Of a stretch of 64,000 bases of DNA, positions 25,710 to 34,593 are shown in pieces. Under the pieces are notes generated by a model. The model did not search any database and was not told the origin of the DNA. It was given only the letters and a program-made list of their open reading frames with translations. Numbering within the stretch: position 1 is the stretch's first letter; each line of letters starts with the position of its first letter. The stretch comes from Nitrospirillum viridazoti CBAmc (GTDB lineage Bacteria; Pseudomonadota; Alphaproteobacteria; Azospirillales; Azospirillaceae), in contig NZ_CP022111.1 of assembly GCF_000730165.1 (NCBI RefSeq), forward strand, positions 248,001-312,000. The letters run 5' to 3'. The translations under genes and the position numbers were made by a program.

Positions 25710-26270
25710 ATGGCCATGGACGATCTCCTGCGGCGACTTGATCGATTGGAATCCCTGGCCGCCATCCAGCAACTGCCCGTGCGCTACGCCTTGGCGGTGG
25801 ATGGTCGGGATCTGGACGCCTGGGTGGAATTGTTCGTGGACGATGTGGACTGCGGCCGCCATGGCAAGGGACGTGCCGCGCTGCGGAGCATCATCGAGCC
25901 GCAATTGCGCACCTTCTACCGATCCATCCACCAGATCTGCGGCCACCAAGTGGATCTGACGGACGCCGACCAGGCAAGCGGCGCCGTCTACTGCCGGGCG
26001 GAGCATGAGGACGCCGGTCGCTGGGTCGTCATGGCCATCGTCTACTTCGACGACTATGTCCGCCGGGACGGACGCTGGTTCTTCAGCCGGCGGCGGGAAA
26101 GGCACTGGTACAGCGCCGATTGGGTCACCCGCCCGGCGGCACCCTTCCGCGATTGGCCGACCCACGATCATCCGCCCCGGCTGCCGGGCGACTTCCCGCG
26201 CTGGCGTGACTTCTGGGCAGGCAGCGACCCCGCCGCCGTCGCGGCGTTGACGGAGGAACCCATATGGTGA
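25710..26270 (+). CDS. SnoaL-like (NTF2-fold) protein, second copy
   Basis: A 186-residue SnoaL-fold protein. The helix LPVRYALAVDGRDLDAWVELFVDDVD and the strands around RWVVMAIVYFDDYVRRDGRWFFSRRRE fit the family. A HQICGHQVDL segment provides histidines at the place usual for a polar pocket. It follows the OYE gene by 2 bases and its stop overlaps the next SDR start (ATGGTGA), so these are translationally coupled. The reaction is unknown; isomerase or dehydratase activity is the family theme. A second ATG at 25716 is an equally possible start. Confidence 0.8.
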   Translation: MAMDDLLRRLDRLESLAAIQQLPVRYALAVDGRDLDAWVELFVDDVDCGRHGKGRAALRSIIEPQLRTFYRSIHQICGHQVDLTDADQASGAVYCRAEHEDAGRWVVMAIVYFDDYVRRDGRWFFSRRRERHWYSADWVTRPAAPFRDWPTHDHPPRLPGDFPRWRDFWAGSDPAAVAALTEEPIW

Positions 26271-27022
26271 AGCAACGCTTCGCCGGGCGCTCGGTGCTGG
26301 TCACCGGTGGCGCGTCCGGAATCGGCCGGGCCGCGGCCCTGGCCTTCGCGTCCGAAGGGGCCCGCGTGACCATCGGCGACCTGGATGCCCCGGGCGGGGC
26401 CGCGGTGGTGGATGAGATCCAGGCCGCCGGCGGTACGGCGCAATTCATCGCCGCCGATTGCACCATCGAAGGCGACGTGGCGGCGCTGGTCGCCGGGGCG
26501 GTCGGAGCGTTCGGCCCCCTGGCGCATGCGGTCAACAACGTGGGTCTCTCGCGACCTGGCACGGTCGAGACCACCACGCGCGAGGACTGGGACTGGACCT
26601 TGGCCACGACATTGACCGCCACTTGGCTGGGTCTGAAGCATGAACTGCCCGTGATGCTGGCCCATGGCGGGGGCGCCATCGTCAACACCGCGTCCATGTC
26701 GGGCAAGATGGTCACGCCAGCAGCCCCGCCGGCCTACGGCGCCGCCAAGGCGGGCGTGATCCATCTGACCGCCTACGCGTCGGCCCTGTACGCGGCGCGC
26801 GGCGTCCGGATCAACAGCGTGTCGCCCGGCCTGGTGGCGACGCCGGTCATCGCCCGGATGTTCGACGCGGAACAGCAGGCGGAGATCGCGGGCGGCGGCC
26901 AGTCCATCGCCCGGGCCGTCCAGCCGGTGGAGATCGCGGCCACGGTGCTTTTCCTATGCAGCGACGATGCCGCCATGATCACCGGCACCGATACGGAGGT
27001 CTGCGGCGGCCGGCGCGCGTGA
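26264..27022 (+). CDS. Short-chain dehydrogenase/reductase (SDR)
   Basis: A 252-residue classical SDR with TGGASGIGRA at about residues 14-23, NNVG, catalytic Ser in NTASMSG, YGAAK and SPGLVATPV. Asp in IGDLDAP suggests NAD(H). It overlaps the SnoaL gene by 7 bases and ends the first segment of this plus-strand run; 132 bases with palindromes follow before folE. It probably oxidises a hydroxy group on the same intermediate handled by the OYE and SnoaL proteins. Confidence 0.9.
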   Translation: MVKQRFAGRSVLVTGGASGIGRAAALAFASEGARVTIGDLDAPGGAAVVDEIQAAGGTAQFIAADCTIEGDVAALVAGAVGAFGPLAHAVNNVGLSRPGTVETTTREDWDWTLATTLTATWLGLKHELPVMLAHGGGAIVNTASMSGKMVTPAAPPAYGAAKAGVIHLTAYASALYAARGVRINSVSPGLVATPVIARMFDAEQQAEIAGGGQSIARAVQPVEIAATVLFLCSDDAAMITGTDTEVCGGRRA

Positions 27023-27032
27023 CGGGGGCATG

Positions 27033-27046
27033 ATCGGATAGGCGAT
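27033..27046 (+). repeat. Recurring intergenic motif, copy 2
   Basis: ATCGGATAGGCGAT, identical to 18733-18746, starts 11 bases after the SDR stop and about 109 bases before the folE start. Both exact copies lie just beyond the 3' end of an SDR gene, so a downstream-of-SDR origin by duplication and a shared regulatory role are both possible. Confidence 0.5.
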
Positions 27047-27071
27047 AAGGCGCCTGCTTTCCGCACCGCCG

Positions 27072-27137
27072 CTGGTCCGGACCAGGTGGCGCTTTCTAGG
27101 ATCATAGGGACATGAGAGCCGGCACTTTCCGTGCCGG
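27072..27137. promoter_or_regulatory. Palindrome and leader hairpin upstream of folE
   Basis: CTGGTCCGGACCAG at 27072-27085 is a perfect 14-base palindrome, a good operator shape. Farther on, CCGGCAC (27119-27125) and GTGCCGG (27131-27137) form a 7-base hairpin with a TTTCC loop, about 18 bases before the folE start, where it could affect translation. Function is inferred from position only. Confidence 0.4.
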
Positions 27138-27154
27138 ACAGGATAACGACACCC

Positions 27155-27742
27155 ATGATGCCGCTCCACACCAACCCGGCCGACGTGCCGGAACCCGTCC
27201 AGCAGGCGATACGCACCATCATCGAATGGGCCGGCGATGATCCCAGCCGTGAAGGCCTTGAGGACACGCCAAGGCGCGTGGCGCGGGCATGGCGGGAATA
27301 TTGCCGGGGCTACGCCGAGGACCCCGCCCGCCATCTGGAGCGCGTGTTCTATGAGGTCGGCGGCTATGACGAGATCGTGCTGCTGAAGGACATCCCCTTC
27401 CAGTCGCACTGCGAGCACCACATGGCGCCCATCGTGGGTAAGGCGCACATCGCCTATCTGCCGCGCAACCACGTGGTCGGTATCTCCAAACTGGCGCGTG
27501 TGCTGCACGCCTACGCCCGCCGCCTACAGGTTCAGGAGCGCCTGACGGCCGAGGTGGCGGACTGCATCTGGAGACACCTGAAGCCCCAGGGGGTGGCGGT
27601 GGTGATCGAGGCGACGCACGGCTGCATGACCTCGCGCGGTGTGAACACCCCCAACGTCGCCATGAAGACCAGCCGCATGATGGGCGTTTTCCGCGACGAC
27701 GAAAGAAGCCGGAAGGAAGTGCTGGATCTGATGGGCGTCTAG
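27155..27742 (+). CDS. folE: GTP cyclohydrolase I
   Basis: A 195-residue type I GTP cyclohydrolase that turns GTP into 7,8-dihydroneopterin triphosphate, the first step of tetrahydrofolate (and tetrahydrobiopterin) synthesis. Zinc ligands are Cys86 and His89 in SHCEHHMAP and Cys157 in HGCMTSRG, and the length matches short bacterial FolE. GREGLEDTPRRV-type and NVVGISKLAR-type conserved stretches are present. ATG 27155 (or 27158) was chosen; a GTG at 27131 lies inside a leader hairpin. It is a pterin gene inside a catabolic run, 44 bases before an ACAD gene. It may be a second copy supporting a pathway need for folate, or simply a neighbour captured in the run. Confidence 0.95.
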   Translation: MMPLHTNPADVPEPVQQAIRTIIEWAGDDPSREGLEDTPRRVARAWREYCRGYAEDPARHLERVFYEVGGYDEIVLLKDIPFQSHCEHHMAPIVGKAHIAYLPRNHVVGISKLARVLHAYARRLQVQERLTAEVADCIWRHLKPQGVAVVIEATHGCMTSRGVNTPNVAMKTSRMMGVFRDDERSRKEVLDLMGV

Positions 27743-27786
27743 GCGCCCTGGCCCGCTTTGCCCAGCCCTGTTTCATGAGGAAGACG

Positions 27787-28950
27787 ATGCGTGATTGGAA
27801 TGCGCTGTCCGACGAGGCGTTCCGCCTTGCCGCCCGGGACTTCATCGAAGCGCACTGCCCGGCCCATTTGCGGCGGGGGGAGGAGCATGTGCGCTGGGCG
27901 CAGTCCAAGGACTGGTACCACGCCATGGCGGCACACGGCTGGCTGGCGCCGGGATGGCCCGTGGAGCACGGCGGCATGGCGCTGAAGCCGGCCAAGCACC
28001 TGATCTATCTGGAGGAGTGGGCGCGTGCCGGCATCTCGCGGGTGATGGAGCAAGGTGTGCTGAACGTGGGGCCGGTGTTGCTGGCGCACGGGACGCCGGA
28101 CCAGATCGCCCACTACCTGCCGCGCATCCTGTCGGGCGAGGATTTGTGGTGCCAGGGCTTCTCCGAACCCGGCGCCGGATCAGACCTGGCCGGCCTGCGC
28201 ACCGAAGCGCGTATCGAAGGCGACACCTTCGTCATCAACGGCCATAAGATCTGGACCTCCGGTGCCGTCGACGCCAACCACATCTTCGTCCTGGCCCGTA
28301 CCGACAAGACGGTGAAGAAGCAGGCCGGCATCAGCTTCATCCTGGTGGACATGAACCAGCCGGGCGTGACGGTGAAGCCCATTGTCACCGTCAATGGCGA
28401 TGCCGAATTCGCCGAGGTTTTCCTCGACAACGTGCGCGCGCCGGTGGCCAATCTGGTGGGTGGCCTCAACAACGGCTGGCGGGTCGCGCAATCTCTGCTG
28501 GGGTTCGAGCGGGTCTGGGCCGGCTCCCCGCATATGGGCCGTCAGGCCATGGATCGGATGGTTCGCGTGGCGCGGCTGGCGGGACGGGACCGTGACCCGG
28601 CCATTGTTGATCGCATCGCCCAGCTGCAGCTCGACCTGGCGGACAATAGCGAGATGTACGAGCGCCTGGCCCAGGAAATCCGCGCGGGACACAGCTTCGG
28701 CTTCGAGGTGTCGACCCTGAAGATCGTGGCCACCGAGACCTATGCCCGCATCACCGAGCTGACTCTGGAGATCGCGGGTGAACAGGGTGGCCTGGCGGGG
28801 GAGGCGCCCTTCGCCGATGGGCCCCTTGTGCTTGGGAAGGCCGACCTGCTGCGCGACTACCTGACGGCGCGGGCGCCCATGATTTATGGCGGCACCGTGC
28901 AGATCCACCGCAACATCCTGGCCAAGCGCGTGCTTGGCCTGCCGGCGTGA
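27787..28950 (+). CDS. Acyl-CoA dehydrogenase, large-type subunit of a likely pair
   Basis: A 387-residue ACAD that would introduce an alpha,beta double bond in an acyl-CoA using FAD. The middle-domain signature WCQGFSEPGAGSDLAGLRT (about residues 121-139) and INGHKIWTSG are intact; the C-terminal AGEQGGLAGEAPF and YGGTVQIHRNILAKRVLGLP form the dimer and flavin end. AGGAAGACG precedes ATG 27787. It is followed after 8 bases by a shorter ACAD that lacks the EPGAGSD signature, the layout of heterotetrameric alpha2beta2 ACADs known from steroid side-chain degradation (FadE26/27, FadE28/29). Confidence 0.9.
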   Translation: MRDWNALSDEAFRLAARDFIEAHCPAHLRRGEEHVRWAQSKDWYHAMAAHGWLAPGWPVEHGGMALKPAKHLIYLEEWARAGISRVMEQGVLNVGPVLLAHGTPDQIAHYLPRILSGEDLWCQGFSEPGAGSDLAGLRTEARIEGDTFVINGHKIWTSGAVDANHIFVLARTDKTVKKQAGISFILVDMNQPGVTVKPIVTVNGDAEFAEVFLDNVRAPVANLVGGLNNGWRVAQSLLGFERVWAGSPHMGRQAMDRMVRVARLAGRDRDPAIVDRIAQLQLDLADNSEMYERLAQEIRAGHSFGFEVSTLKIVATETYARITELTLEIAGEQGGLAGEAPFADGPLVLGKADLLRDYLTARAPMIYGGTVQIHRNILAKRVLGLPA

Positions 28951-28958
28951 GACCAACC

Positions 28959-30059
28959 ATGGCGACGGAAAACGACATTGTTGCGGAACTGGCGGCCAGC
29001 GCGCAGCGGGTGGTCGCCGACGGGCCGGGGCCCACCGGCGCGCGATCCCGGCGTAGCCAGCTGCCCGGCTACGACCCGTCCTCTCTCGGACTGCTGACGG
29101 ATCTCGGCTGGCTGGGCATCCTGGTGCCGGAGGAGGATGGCGGCATCGGGCTGGGCTTGCCTGAGATGGCGGCCGTGGTGCGGGAATTGGAAAAGGGCCT
29201 TATGGGGGAGCCGCTGCTGCCCTACGCGGTCCTTGGCGCCCGGGTGCTGGTTCATGGCGACGGCCCGGCCCGGGCGGCACTGCTGGCCCAGGTACCGGCC
29301 GGGGAATGCCTGGCGGCCCTGGCCCTGGATTTCAATGGCGCCTTGCCGGCCGTGACCGCCGTTCCCGCCGACGGGGGCTGGCGCCTTTCCGGTCAGGCCG
29401 GCTCCGTCGTGGGTGGGGTTTCCGCCACCCATCTGCTGGTGCCCGCCCAGGCACCGGATGGGGTGCGCCTGTTCGCCGTGCCGGCGAACAGCCCCGGTGT
29501 GACGAAGGCTCATCTCTGGCGCGCGGACGACACGCCCTTGGGGCAGGTCGCGCTGGCCGAGGTGGTCGTTGGGAATGGTGAGGTGTTGGCCACGCCCGCG
29601 GCGGCGGAGACGGCCGTGGCACGCGCCCTGGATGAAACCCGCATCGTCGTGGCCGCCGGCTTGCTGGGACTGTCGGAGCATATGCTGGCCATGACCCTGG
29701 TTTACATGGGCGTGCGCAAGCAGTACGGCCAGTTGATTGGTTCCTTCCAGGCGCTGCAGCACAAGGCCGTCGATCTCTACATCGACAAGGAACGCGCGGC
29801 GGCGGCGCTGCAGTTCGGTCTGGCCACCGGCGGCGACCCGGCCACCCTGCCGCTGGCGGCGGTGCGGGCCAAGGGCCGATGCAGCGACACCGCCTGCCGG
29901 GTGGCGCGAGACTCCATTCAACTGCACGGCGCCATCGGCTTCACGGACGAACATGACCTGGGCCTGTACGTCAAACGGGCTCTGACCTTGTCCGCCTGGC
30001 TGGGCAATGCCGGCGAGCAGCGTCGGCGCTTCATCGACATGGGGTGGGCTTTGGCATGA
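28959..30059 (+). CDS. Acyl-CoA dehydrogenase, small-type partner subunit
   Basis: A 366-residue ACAD relative. The N-terminal LGWLGILVPEEDGGIGLGLPEM and C-terminal YMGVRKQYGQLIGSFQALQHKAVDLYI and ARDSIQLHGAIGFTDEHDL are clear, but the middle domain is degenerate: the W-x-EPGAGSD signature is missing. That matches the partner subunit of heteromeric ACADs, which completes the FAD pocket of the large subunit. ATG 28959 lies 8 bases after the previous stop; a GTG at 28947 overlaps that stop and is an alternative. Its stop overlaps the fused ACAD start (ATGA), so three ACAD polypeptides are made from one coupled mRNA. Confidence 0.88.
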   Translation: MATENDIVAELAASAQRVVADGPGPTGARSRRSQLPGYDPSSLGLLTDLGWLGILVPEEDGGIGLGLPEMAAVVRELEKGLMGEPLLPYAVLGARVLVHGDGPARAALLAQVPAGECLAALALDFNGALPAVTAVPADGGWRLSGQAGSVVGGVSATHLLVPAQAPDGVRLFAVPANSPGVTKAHLWRADDTPLGQVALAEVVVGNGEVLATPAAAETAVARALDETRIVVAAGLLGLSEHMLAMTLVYMGVRKQYGQLIGSFQALQHKAVDLYIDKERAAAALQFGLATGGDPATLPLAAVRAKGRCSDTACRVARDSIQLHGAIGFTDEHDLGLYVKRALTLSAWLGNAGEQRRRFIDMGWALA

Positions 30060-32359
30060 GCGACAGCATCGACTTGGCGGAGTTGCGCGCCAGCATCCGC
30101 GACGTCTTGGTCCAGGAGGCCGACAGCGTCCGCGTCCACGCCCATGTCGACCGGCTGGCTGGCGCGATGGCTGGAGGCCGGGTGACGGCGGATTGTTTTC
30201 ATGACAGGGCGTTGGCGGCCACGGTCGCGTCCCTAGGCTGGGCGGGGCTGGGCGTCACCGAGGCCGACGGCGGCTTGGGCCTGGGCATGGAAGCCCTGGC
30301 CGTCCTTCATGAGGAACTGGGGCGATGCGTGGCGCCTATTCCGCTGCTGTCCACCTATCTGGTCGCCGACGTTCTGGGCCAGGCGCCACATGTGGTGCGC
30401 GACCGCTGGCTGCCGGCTTTGCTCTCGGGTGAGATTTTCGCCGCCTACGCCCCGGCCACGCGGCTGGCCGGTGACCGCCTGACCGGCCAGGTCACGCACG
30501 TCCTGGACGGCGCGTCGGCGGGTGTCTTCCTGCTTGGCCTGAAGGGCGGACGTCTGGCCCTGGTTGCCCGGGATGCGCCGGGGCTTACGGTTACGCCGGT
30601 ACCGGCCGTGGATCATACGCGCGGAATGGCGCATCTGGCCTTGCAGGATGTGGCGGTGGATCTGCTTCCCGTGCCGGCGGCCGTCGCCGACCGCCACGCC
30701 GCCCTGGCGCTGGCCTGTGACAGCCTGGGCGGCGCCCAGGCGGTGCTGGAGAAGACGATCGAGTATCTGAAGGTCCGCACGCAGTTCGACCAGCCCCTGG
30801 GGCGGTTCCAGGCGCTGAAGCACCGGGTGGCCGACCACAAGCTGCGGCTGGAGGTCGCCCGGTCCCTGGTGGCCGAGGCGTTGGCGGCGGAGGAGGGTGA
30901 CTGGGCCCTGGGCCTGGCCCAGCTGGCCCGCGCCGGCGCCAATGCCGCCTATGTCGCCATCGCGGATGATGCCGTGCAGCTTCACGGTGGCATCGGCTTC
31001 ACCTGGGAACTGGACATCCACCTCTATCTGAAACGGGCCCGCCTCAACCGAGCCCTGTTCGGCGGGGACGATTCCGCGATGGATTTGGCGGCGGCCGCCT
31101 TGGTCACCGTTCCGCCGGCACCGGCCGTGGCACCGGTTGCCGGCGCGCCTCGCCCCCTTGACCACGTGTCGAACGAAGAGGCGTTCCGGGCGGCCGTCCG
31201 GGCTTGGCTGTCAGCCGTTGTTCCCGCCGATTGGAAGGGCCGCCTCTTGGGCGCGCCGGAGGAGGACTACGTCGCCTTCCAGCGCCGCTGGTTCGATGAA
31301 TTGAAGAAGGTTGGGCTGGCGACGCCGCACTGGCCGAAGTCCTGGGGCGGCGAGGACCTGCCGCTGACGCACGCCGTCATCCTGAATGAGGAGTTGGCCC
31401 GCGCGGACGCGCCGCGGCCGGACATGTTCACCGTGTCCCTTTTCCATTTGCCGGCCACCTTGTTCGCCTACGGCACGCCGGTGCAGCAGGAGCGCTATCT
31501 CACCGGTGTGCGCGATCGGGGCGAGGTCTGGTGCCAGGGCTTTTCCGAGCCCGGTGCCGGCTCCGACCTGGCCAGCCTGCGCACACGGGCGGAGAAGCGG
31601 ACCAGGGAGGATGGTCGGGTCGTCTACGTGGTAAACGGACAGAAGGTCTGGTCCTCCTACGCCGCGAACGCCCGCTATTGCCTGTTGCTAGCCCGCACCG
31701 ATCCGCAGGCACCGAAGAAACAGGCCGGCATCTCCTACTTCATCATGGATATGGACGCCCCGGGCGTGACTTGCCGTCCCATTCGCCAGATGAACGGCGG
31801 GGCGGAATTCTGCGAGCTGTTCCTGGATGACGTGGAAATCCCGGCGGAGAACCTGATCGGCGCCGAGGGCGAGGGTTGGCGCATCGCCCAGGCCACGTTG
31901 TCGGCGGAGCGGGGGCTGATCATCGTGGACTTGGTGGAACGTTTGCGCTTCGCCATGGAAGGACTGCTGTCCGCAGCCGGTACCGGCGCTGTCGGCTGGT
32001 GGTCCGACTCCGCGCACCGGCGCGCCTTCATGGGCCATTACGGTCGCATGCTGGCGGTGCGGCGCACCATCCGCGACATGATGGCGGAGGTGGCGGCTGA
32101 TCCCCATATGGGCGCTTCTCCCCTGCCGACCTACGTGAAGCTTCTCTACTCGGAACTGCTGCACGAGCACACCGCTTTCCTGCTGGACCGTGGCGGACCG
32201 GCGGTGCAGGTGGCGCGACCACGGCTGACCGGCGACGGCAACCAGGCTGTGGGTCCCTATGAGGCTTACCTGTGGAGTTACGCCTGGACCATCGCCGGCG
32301 GCGCTAACGAAGTGCTGAAAAACATTGTGGCGGAACGGGTCCTGGGTTTGCCGCGCTGA
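30056..32359 (+). CDS. Fused double acyl-CoA dehydrogenase (FadE34-like architecture)
   Basis: A 767-residue protein made of two ACAD units. Residues 1-345 resemble the small-type subunit (ADGGLGLGMEAL; YLKVRTQFDQPLGRFQALKHR; QLHGGIGFTWELDIHLYLKRA). An Ala/Pro-rich linker at about 347-370 follows. Residues 371-767 are a large-type unit starting SNEEAFRAAVRAWL with WCQGFSEPGAGSDLASLRT and a C-terminal GGANEVLKNIVAERVLGLP. Mycobacterial FadE34 (ChsE3) is a known fused ACAD acting on a steroid side-chain CoA ester. Fusion of partner subunits next to an unfused pair suggests successive dehydrogenations of a branched or cyclic acyl-CoA. It overlaps the preceding gene by 4 bases. Confidence 0.9.
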   Translation: MSDSIDLAELRASIRDVLVQEADSVRVHAHVDRLAGAMAGGRVTADCFHDRALAATVASLGWAGLGVTEADGGLGLGMEALAVLHEELGRCVAPIPLLSTYLVADVLGQAPHVVRDRWLPALLSGEIFAAYAPATRLAGDRLTGQVTHVLDGASAGVFLLGLKGGRLALVARDAPGLTVTPVPAVDHTRGMAHLALQDVAVDLLPVPAAVADRHAALALACDSLGGAQAVLEKTIEYLKVRTQFDQPLGRFQALKHRVADHKLRLEVARSLVAEALAAEEGDWALGLAQLARAGANAAYVAIADDAVQLHGGIGFTWELDIHLYLKRARLNRALFGGDDSAMDLAAAALVTVPPAPAVAPVAGAPRPLDHVSNEEAFRAAVRAWLSAVVPADWKGRLLGAPEEDYVAFQRRWFDELKKVGLATPHWPKSWGGEDLPLTHAVILNEELARADAPRPDMFTVSLFHLPATLFAYGTPVQQERYLTGVRDRGEVWCQGFSEPGAGSDLASLRTRAEKRTREDGRVVYVVNGQKVWSSYAANARYCLLLARTDPQAPKKQAGISYFIMDMDAPGVTCRPIRQMNGGAEFCELFLDDVEIPAENLIGAEGEGWRIAQATLSAERGLIIVDLVERLRFAMEGLLSAAGTGAVGWWSDSAHRRAFMGHYGRMLAVRRTIRDMMAEVAADPHMGASPLPTYVKLLYSELLHEHTAFLLDRGGPAVQVARPRLTGDGNQAVGPYEAYLWSYAWTIAGGANEVLKNIVAERVLGLPR

Positions 32360-32384
32360 CGCGGTCCCGGGCGGGAGGAAGACA

Positions 32385-33299
32385 ATGAGCGACCAGCGCA
32401 AATGGCTGAAGTCGGCCGATACCCTGTTGTTCGAGGTGGCGGACGGGGTTGCGACCATCACCCTGAACCGGCCGGAGAAGCGCAACGCCCTCGGCGCCCA
32501 GATGCTGGAGGAATTCCGGCAGGCGTTGCTGGAGGCGGACGACCGCACGGACGTCAACGTCATCCTCATGCGCGGTGCCGGTCGTGACTTTTGTGCCGGT
32601 TACGACCTGATGGGCAGCTACGGCGGGGCCGGGGATGCGGCACCGGCCTATGACCCGGCTCAATACCGGACCCGTGCCGGCACCCTGGACGACGACATCT
32701 GGAACCTGGCCCGCCAGCAGGACCTGACCCTGATCCTGCTGGACCTGCACAAGCCGGTGGTGGCTGAGGTCCAGGGCAACTGCTTGGCCGGCGGCACGGA
32801 TCTCGCCTTTTCCTGCGACCTGGTCATCGTGGCGGACGATGCCAAAATCGGCTTTCCGGCGGCGCGGGCCAACGGCACGCCGCCCACCAACCTGTGGCTC
32901 TACCATTGCGGGCCGCAGTGGGCCAAACGGATGCTGTTCACCGGCGACACCATCTCGGGCTTGGACGCCGCCCGCATCGGTCTGGCGCTGGAGTCCTATC
33001 CGCCGGACCGGCTGGCCGATGAGGCGCTGGCCCTGGCCCGGCGCATCGCCCACGTCGACGCGGAGATCCTGGCTACCCACAAGCGGGTGGTGAACCTGCA
33101 GCTGGAACTGGCCGGCGCACGGACGGCGCAGCGCTTCGCCGCCGAGCTGGATGCGCGCGCCCACCTTTCCCAGGGACCACGCCGCCGGCGGTTCCGCCAG
33201 GATATGGCGGAGAGCGGCCTCAAGGAGGCGCTGAAGCAGCGTGACGCGCCCTTCGGCGACGGCCGGGTGCGCCTGCGCGCGCGCGGGCAGCCGGACTGA
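32385..33299 (+). CDS. Enoyl-CoA hydratase/isomerase family (crotonase), atypical active site
   Basis: A 304-residue crotonase, longer than usual because of an insertion after GAGRDFCAGYDL (about residues 65-76) and an Arg-rich tail. The oxyanion loop GNCLAGGTDLAFSCDL is present. Of the two catalytic glutamates the first is Asp (GGTDLA) and the second is Ala (FPAARANG), so classic hydration is uncertain. GGGAGGAAG precedes ATG 32385, 25 bases after the fused ACAD. Being directly downstream of three ACAD genes, it likely acts on their enoyl-CoA product by hydration, isomerisation or ring opening. Confidence 0.88.
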   Translation: MSDQRKWLKSADTLLFEVADGVATITLNRPEKRNALGAQMLEEFRQALLEADDRTDVNVILMRGAGRDFCAGYDLMGSYGGAGDAAPAYDPAQYRTRAGTLDDDIWNLARQQDLTLILLDLHKPVVAEVQGNCLAGGTDLAFSCDLVIVADDAKIGFPAARANGTPPTNLWLYHCGPQWAKRMLFTGDTISGLDAARIGLALESYPPDRLADEALALARRIAHVDAEILATHKRVVNLQLELAGARTAQRFAAELDARAHLSQGPRRRRFRQDMAESGLKEALKQRDAPFGDGRVRLRARGQPD

Positions 33300-33369
33300 T
33301 GTCGGCGGCATCGGCGTAGGACGCGACCGCGTCCGGCGTTTGAGGGCACAAAAACAAGCAGGGGGACGC

Positions 33370-34584
33370 ATGGAATATCTGTCGGCCACGGCCAGGCTGG
33401 AGTGGCGCAATCATTGGCGCGTGGTGGTGGGCTCCGGTATCGGCATGGCCTGCGGCTATTCGGCCTTCCCCTTCGTCGCCAGCCTGTTCGTCCAGCCCTT
33501 GGAACAGGCCTTCGGCTGGACGCGGGGCCAGCAGGCCCTGTCGCACAACGCCAATCTGGTGGCGGCCCTGCTGGCGCCCTTCATCGGGGCGCTTGTGGAC
33601 GCACGCGGGGTGCGGCGGGTGTTGCTGCCGGCCATCGGCATCGTCGGCCTGTTCTACGCCGCCCTTGCCAACCTCACACCGTCGCTCATCCATTACTACG
33701 CGGCCATGTCCTGCCTGGTGCTGACCGGTATGGCGACGACGGGTCTCTCCTACACCCGGGCCGTCACCAGCTGGTTCCGGCAGTCGCGTGGCCTGGCGCT
33801 CGCGGTGTCGCGCCTGGGATTGGCTGTCGCCGGCGCCCTCCTGCCCATGGCCATCTACGGCGCCATACACCGCTGGGGCTACGCGGGCGGCTTCTACACG
33901 CTGGCCGGGGTTATTCTGTTGCTCGGGTGGCCCGTAAGCTGGGCCTTGGTATCCGACCGGCGCGGCACGGCGGAGGAGCGGCAGCAGGTCGCCGCAGCAG
34001 GCTGGCGCCTGTGGCCTAGCCTGCTGCGCAACCGCCGTGTCCTGCTGATGTGCCTGGCCGCCGGCCTCACCTATGGGCCGGCCATCGGTCTGTTGACGCA
34101 GATGCAGCCGCTGCTGGTCTCTAAGGGCGTCGCTCCGGCCACGGCCGCCGGCCTGTTGAGCCTGCTGGCCGTCTCCACCTTCCTCGGCACGCTGATCACT
34201 GGGGCCATCGTTGACCGGATCTGGGCCCCCATCCTGGGTTTCCTGTTCACCATGGGGCCGGTGGCGGGGTGCGCGGCGCTGATGGCCCTGTCCACCCCCG
34301 GCACCGGCGTGGCGGCCGTCGCCGTGGTCCTGATCGGCCTGGCCCAGGGGGCGGAGATCGACCTGATCGGCTACATGATCGCCCGCTATTTCGGTATGCA
34401 GGCGTTCTCGGCCATCTACGGCCTCACCGTGCTGGCCACCGGCGTCTGTTCCGCTGCCGGCGCCATGGTGATCGGACAGCTGTACGACCGGTTCGGCAGC
34501 TACAACCCCGCTTTGGGGCTGGCGGCCGGCTGCTTTCTGATCGCGTCGTTCACCTATCTGCTGCTGGGCCGCTATCCGCGCTGA
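33370..34584 (+). CDS. MFS transporter (monocarboxylate/oxalate-formate type)
   Basis: A 404-residue major facilitator with 12 predicted membrane helices. The loop between helices 2 and 3 reads GALVDARGVRRVL, a relaxed form of the MFS motif A, and SWFRQSRGLALAVSRLG is typical of the monocarboxylate transporter branch; TGAIVDRIWAP repeats the pattern in the second half. AGGGGGACGC precedes ATG 33370. As last gene of the ACAD run it may move the acidic substrate or export a product across the inner membrane, complementing the TonB receptor. It converges on the Ltp2-like gene with a 9-base gap and no clear terminator. Confidence 0.87.
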   Translation: MEYLSATARLEWRNHWRVVVGSGIGMACGYSAFPFVASLFVQPLEQAFGWTRGQQALSHNANLVAALLAPFIGALVDARGVRRVLLPAIGIVGLFYAALANLTPSLIHYYAAMSCLVLTGMATTGLSYTRAVTSWFRQSRGLALAVSRLGLAVAGALLPMAIYGAIHRWGYAGGFYTLAGVILLLGWPVSWALVSDRRGTAEERQQVAAAGWRLWPSLLRNRRVLLMCLAAGLTYGPAIGLLTQMQPLLVSKGVAPATAAGLLSLLAVSTFLGTLITGAIVDRIWAPILGFLFTMGPVAGCAALMALSTPGTGVAAVAVVLIGLAQGAEIDLIGYMIARYFGMQAFSAIYGLTVLATGVCSAAGAMVIGQLYDRFGSYNPALGLAAGCFLIASFTYLLLGRYPR

Positions 34585-34593
34585 AACCGTAGA

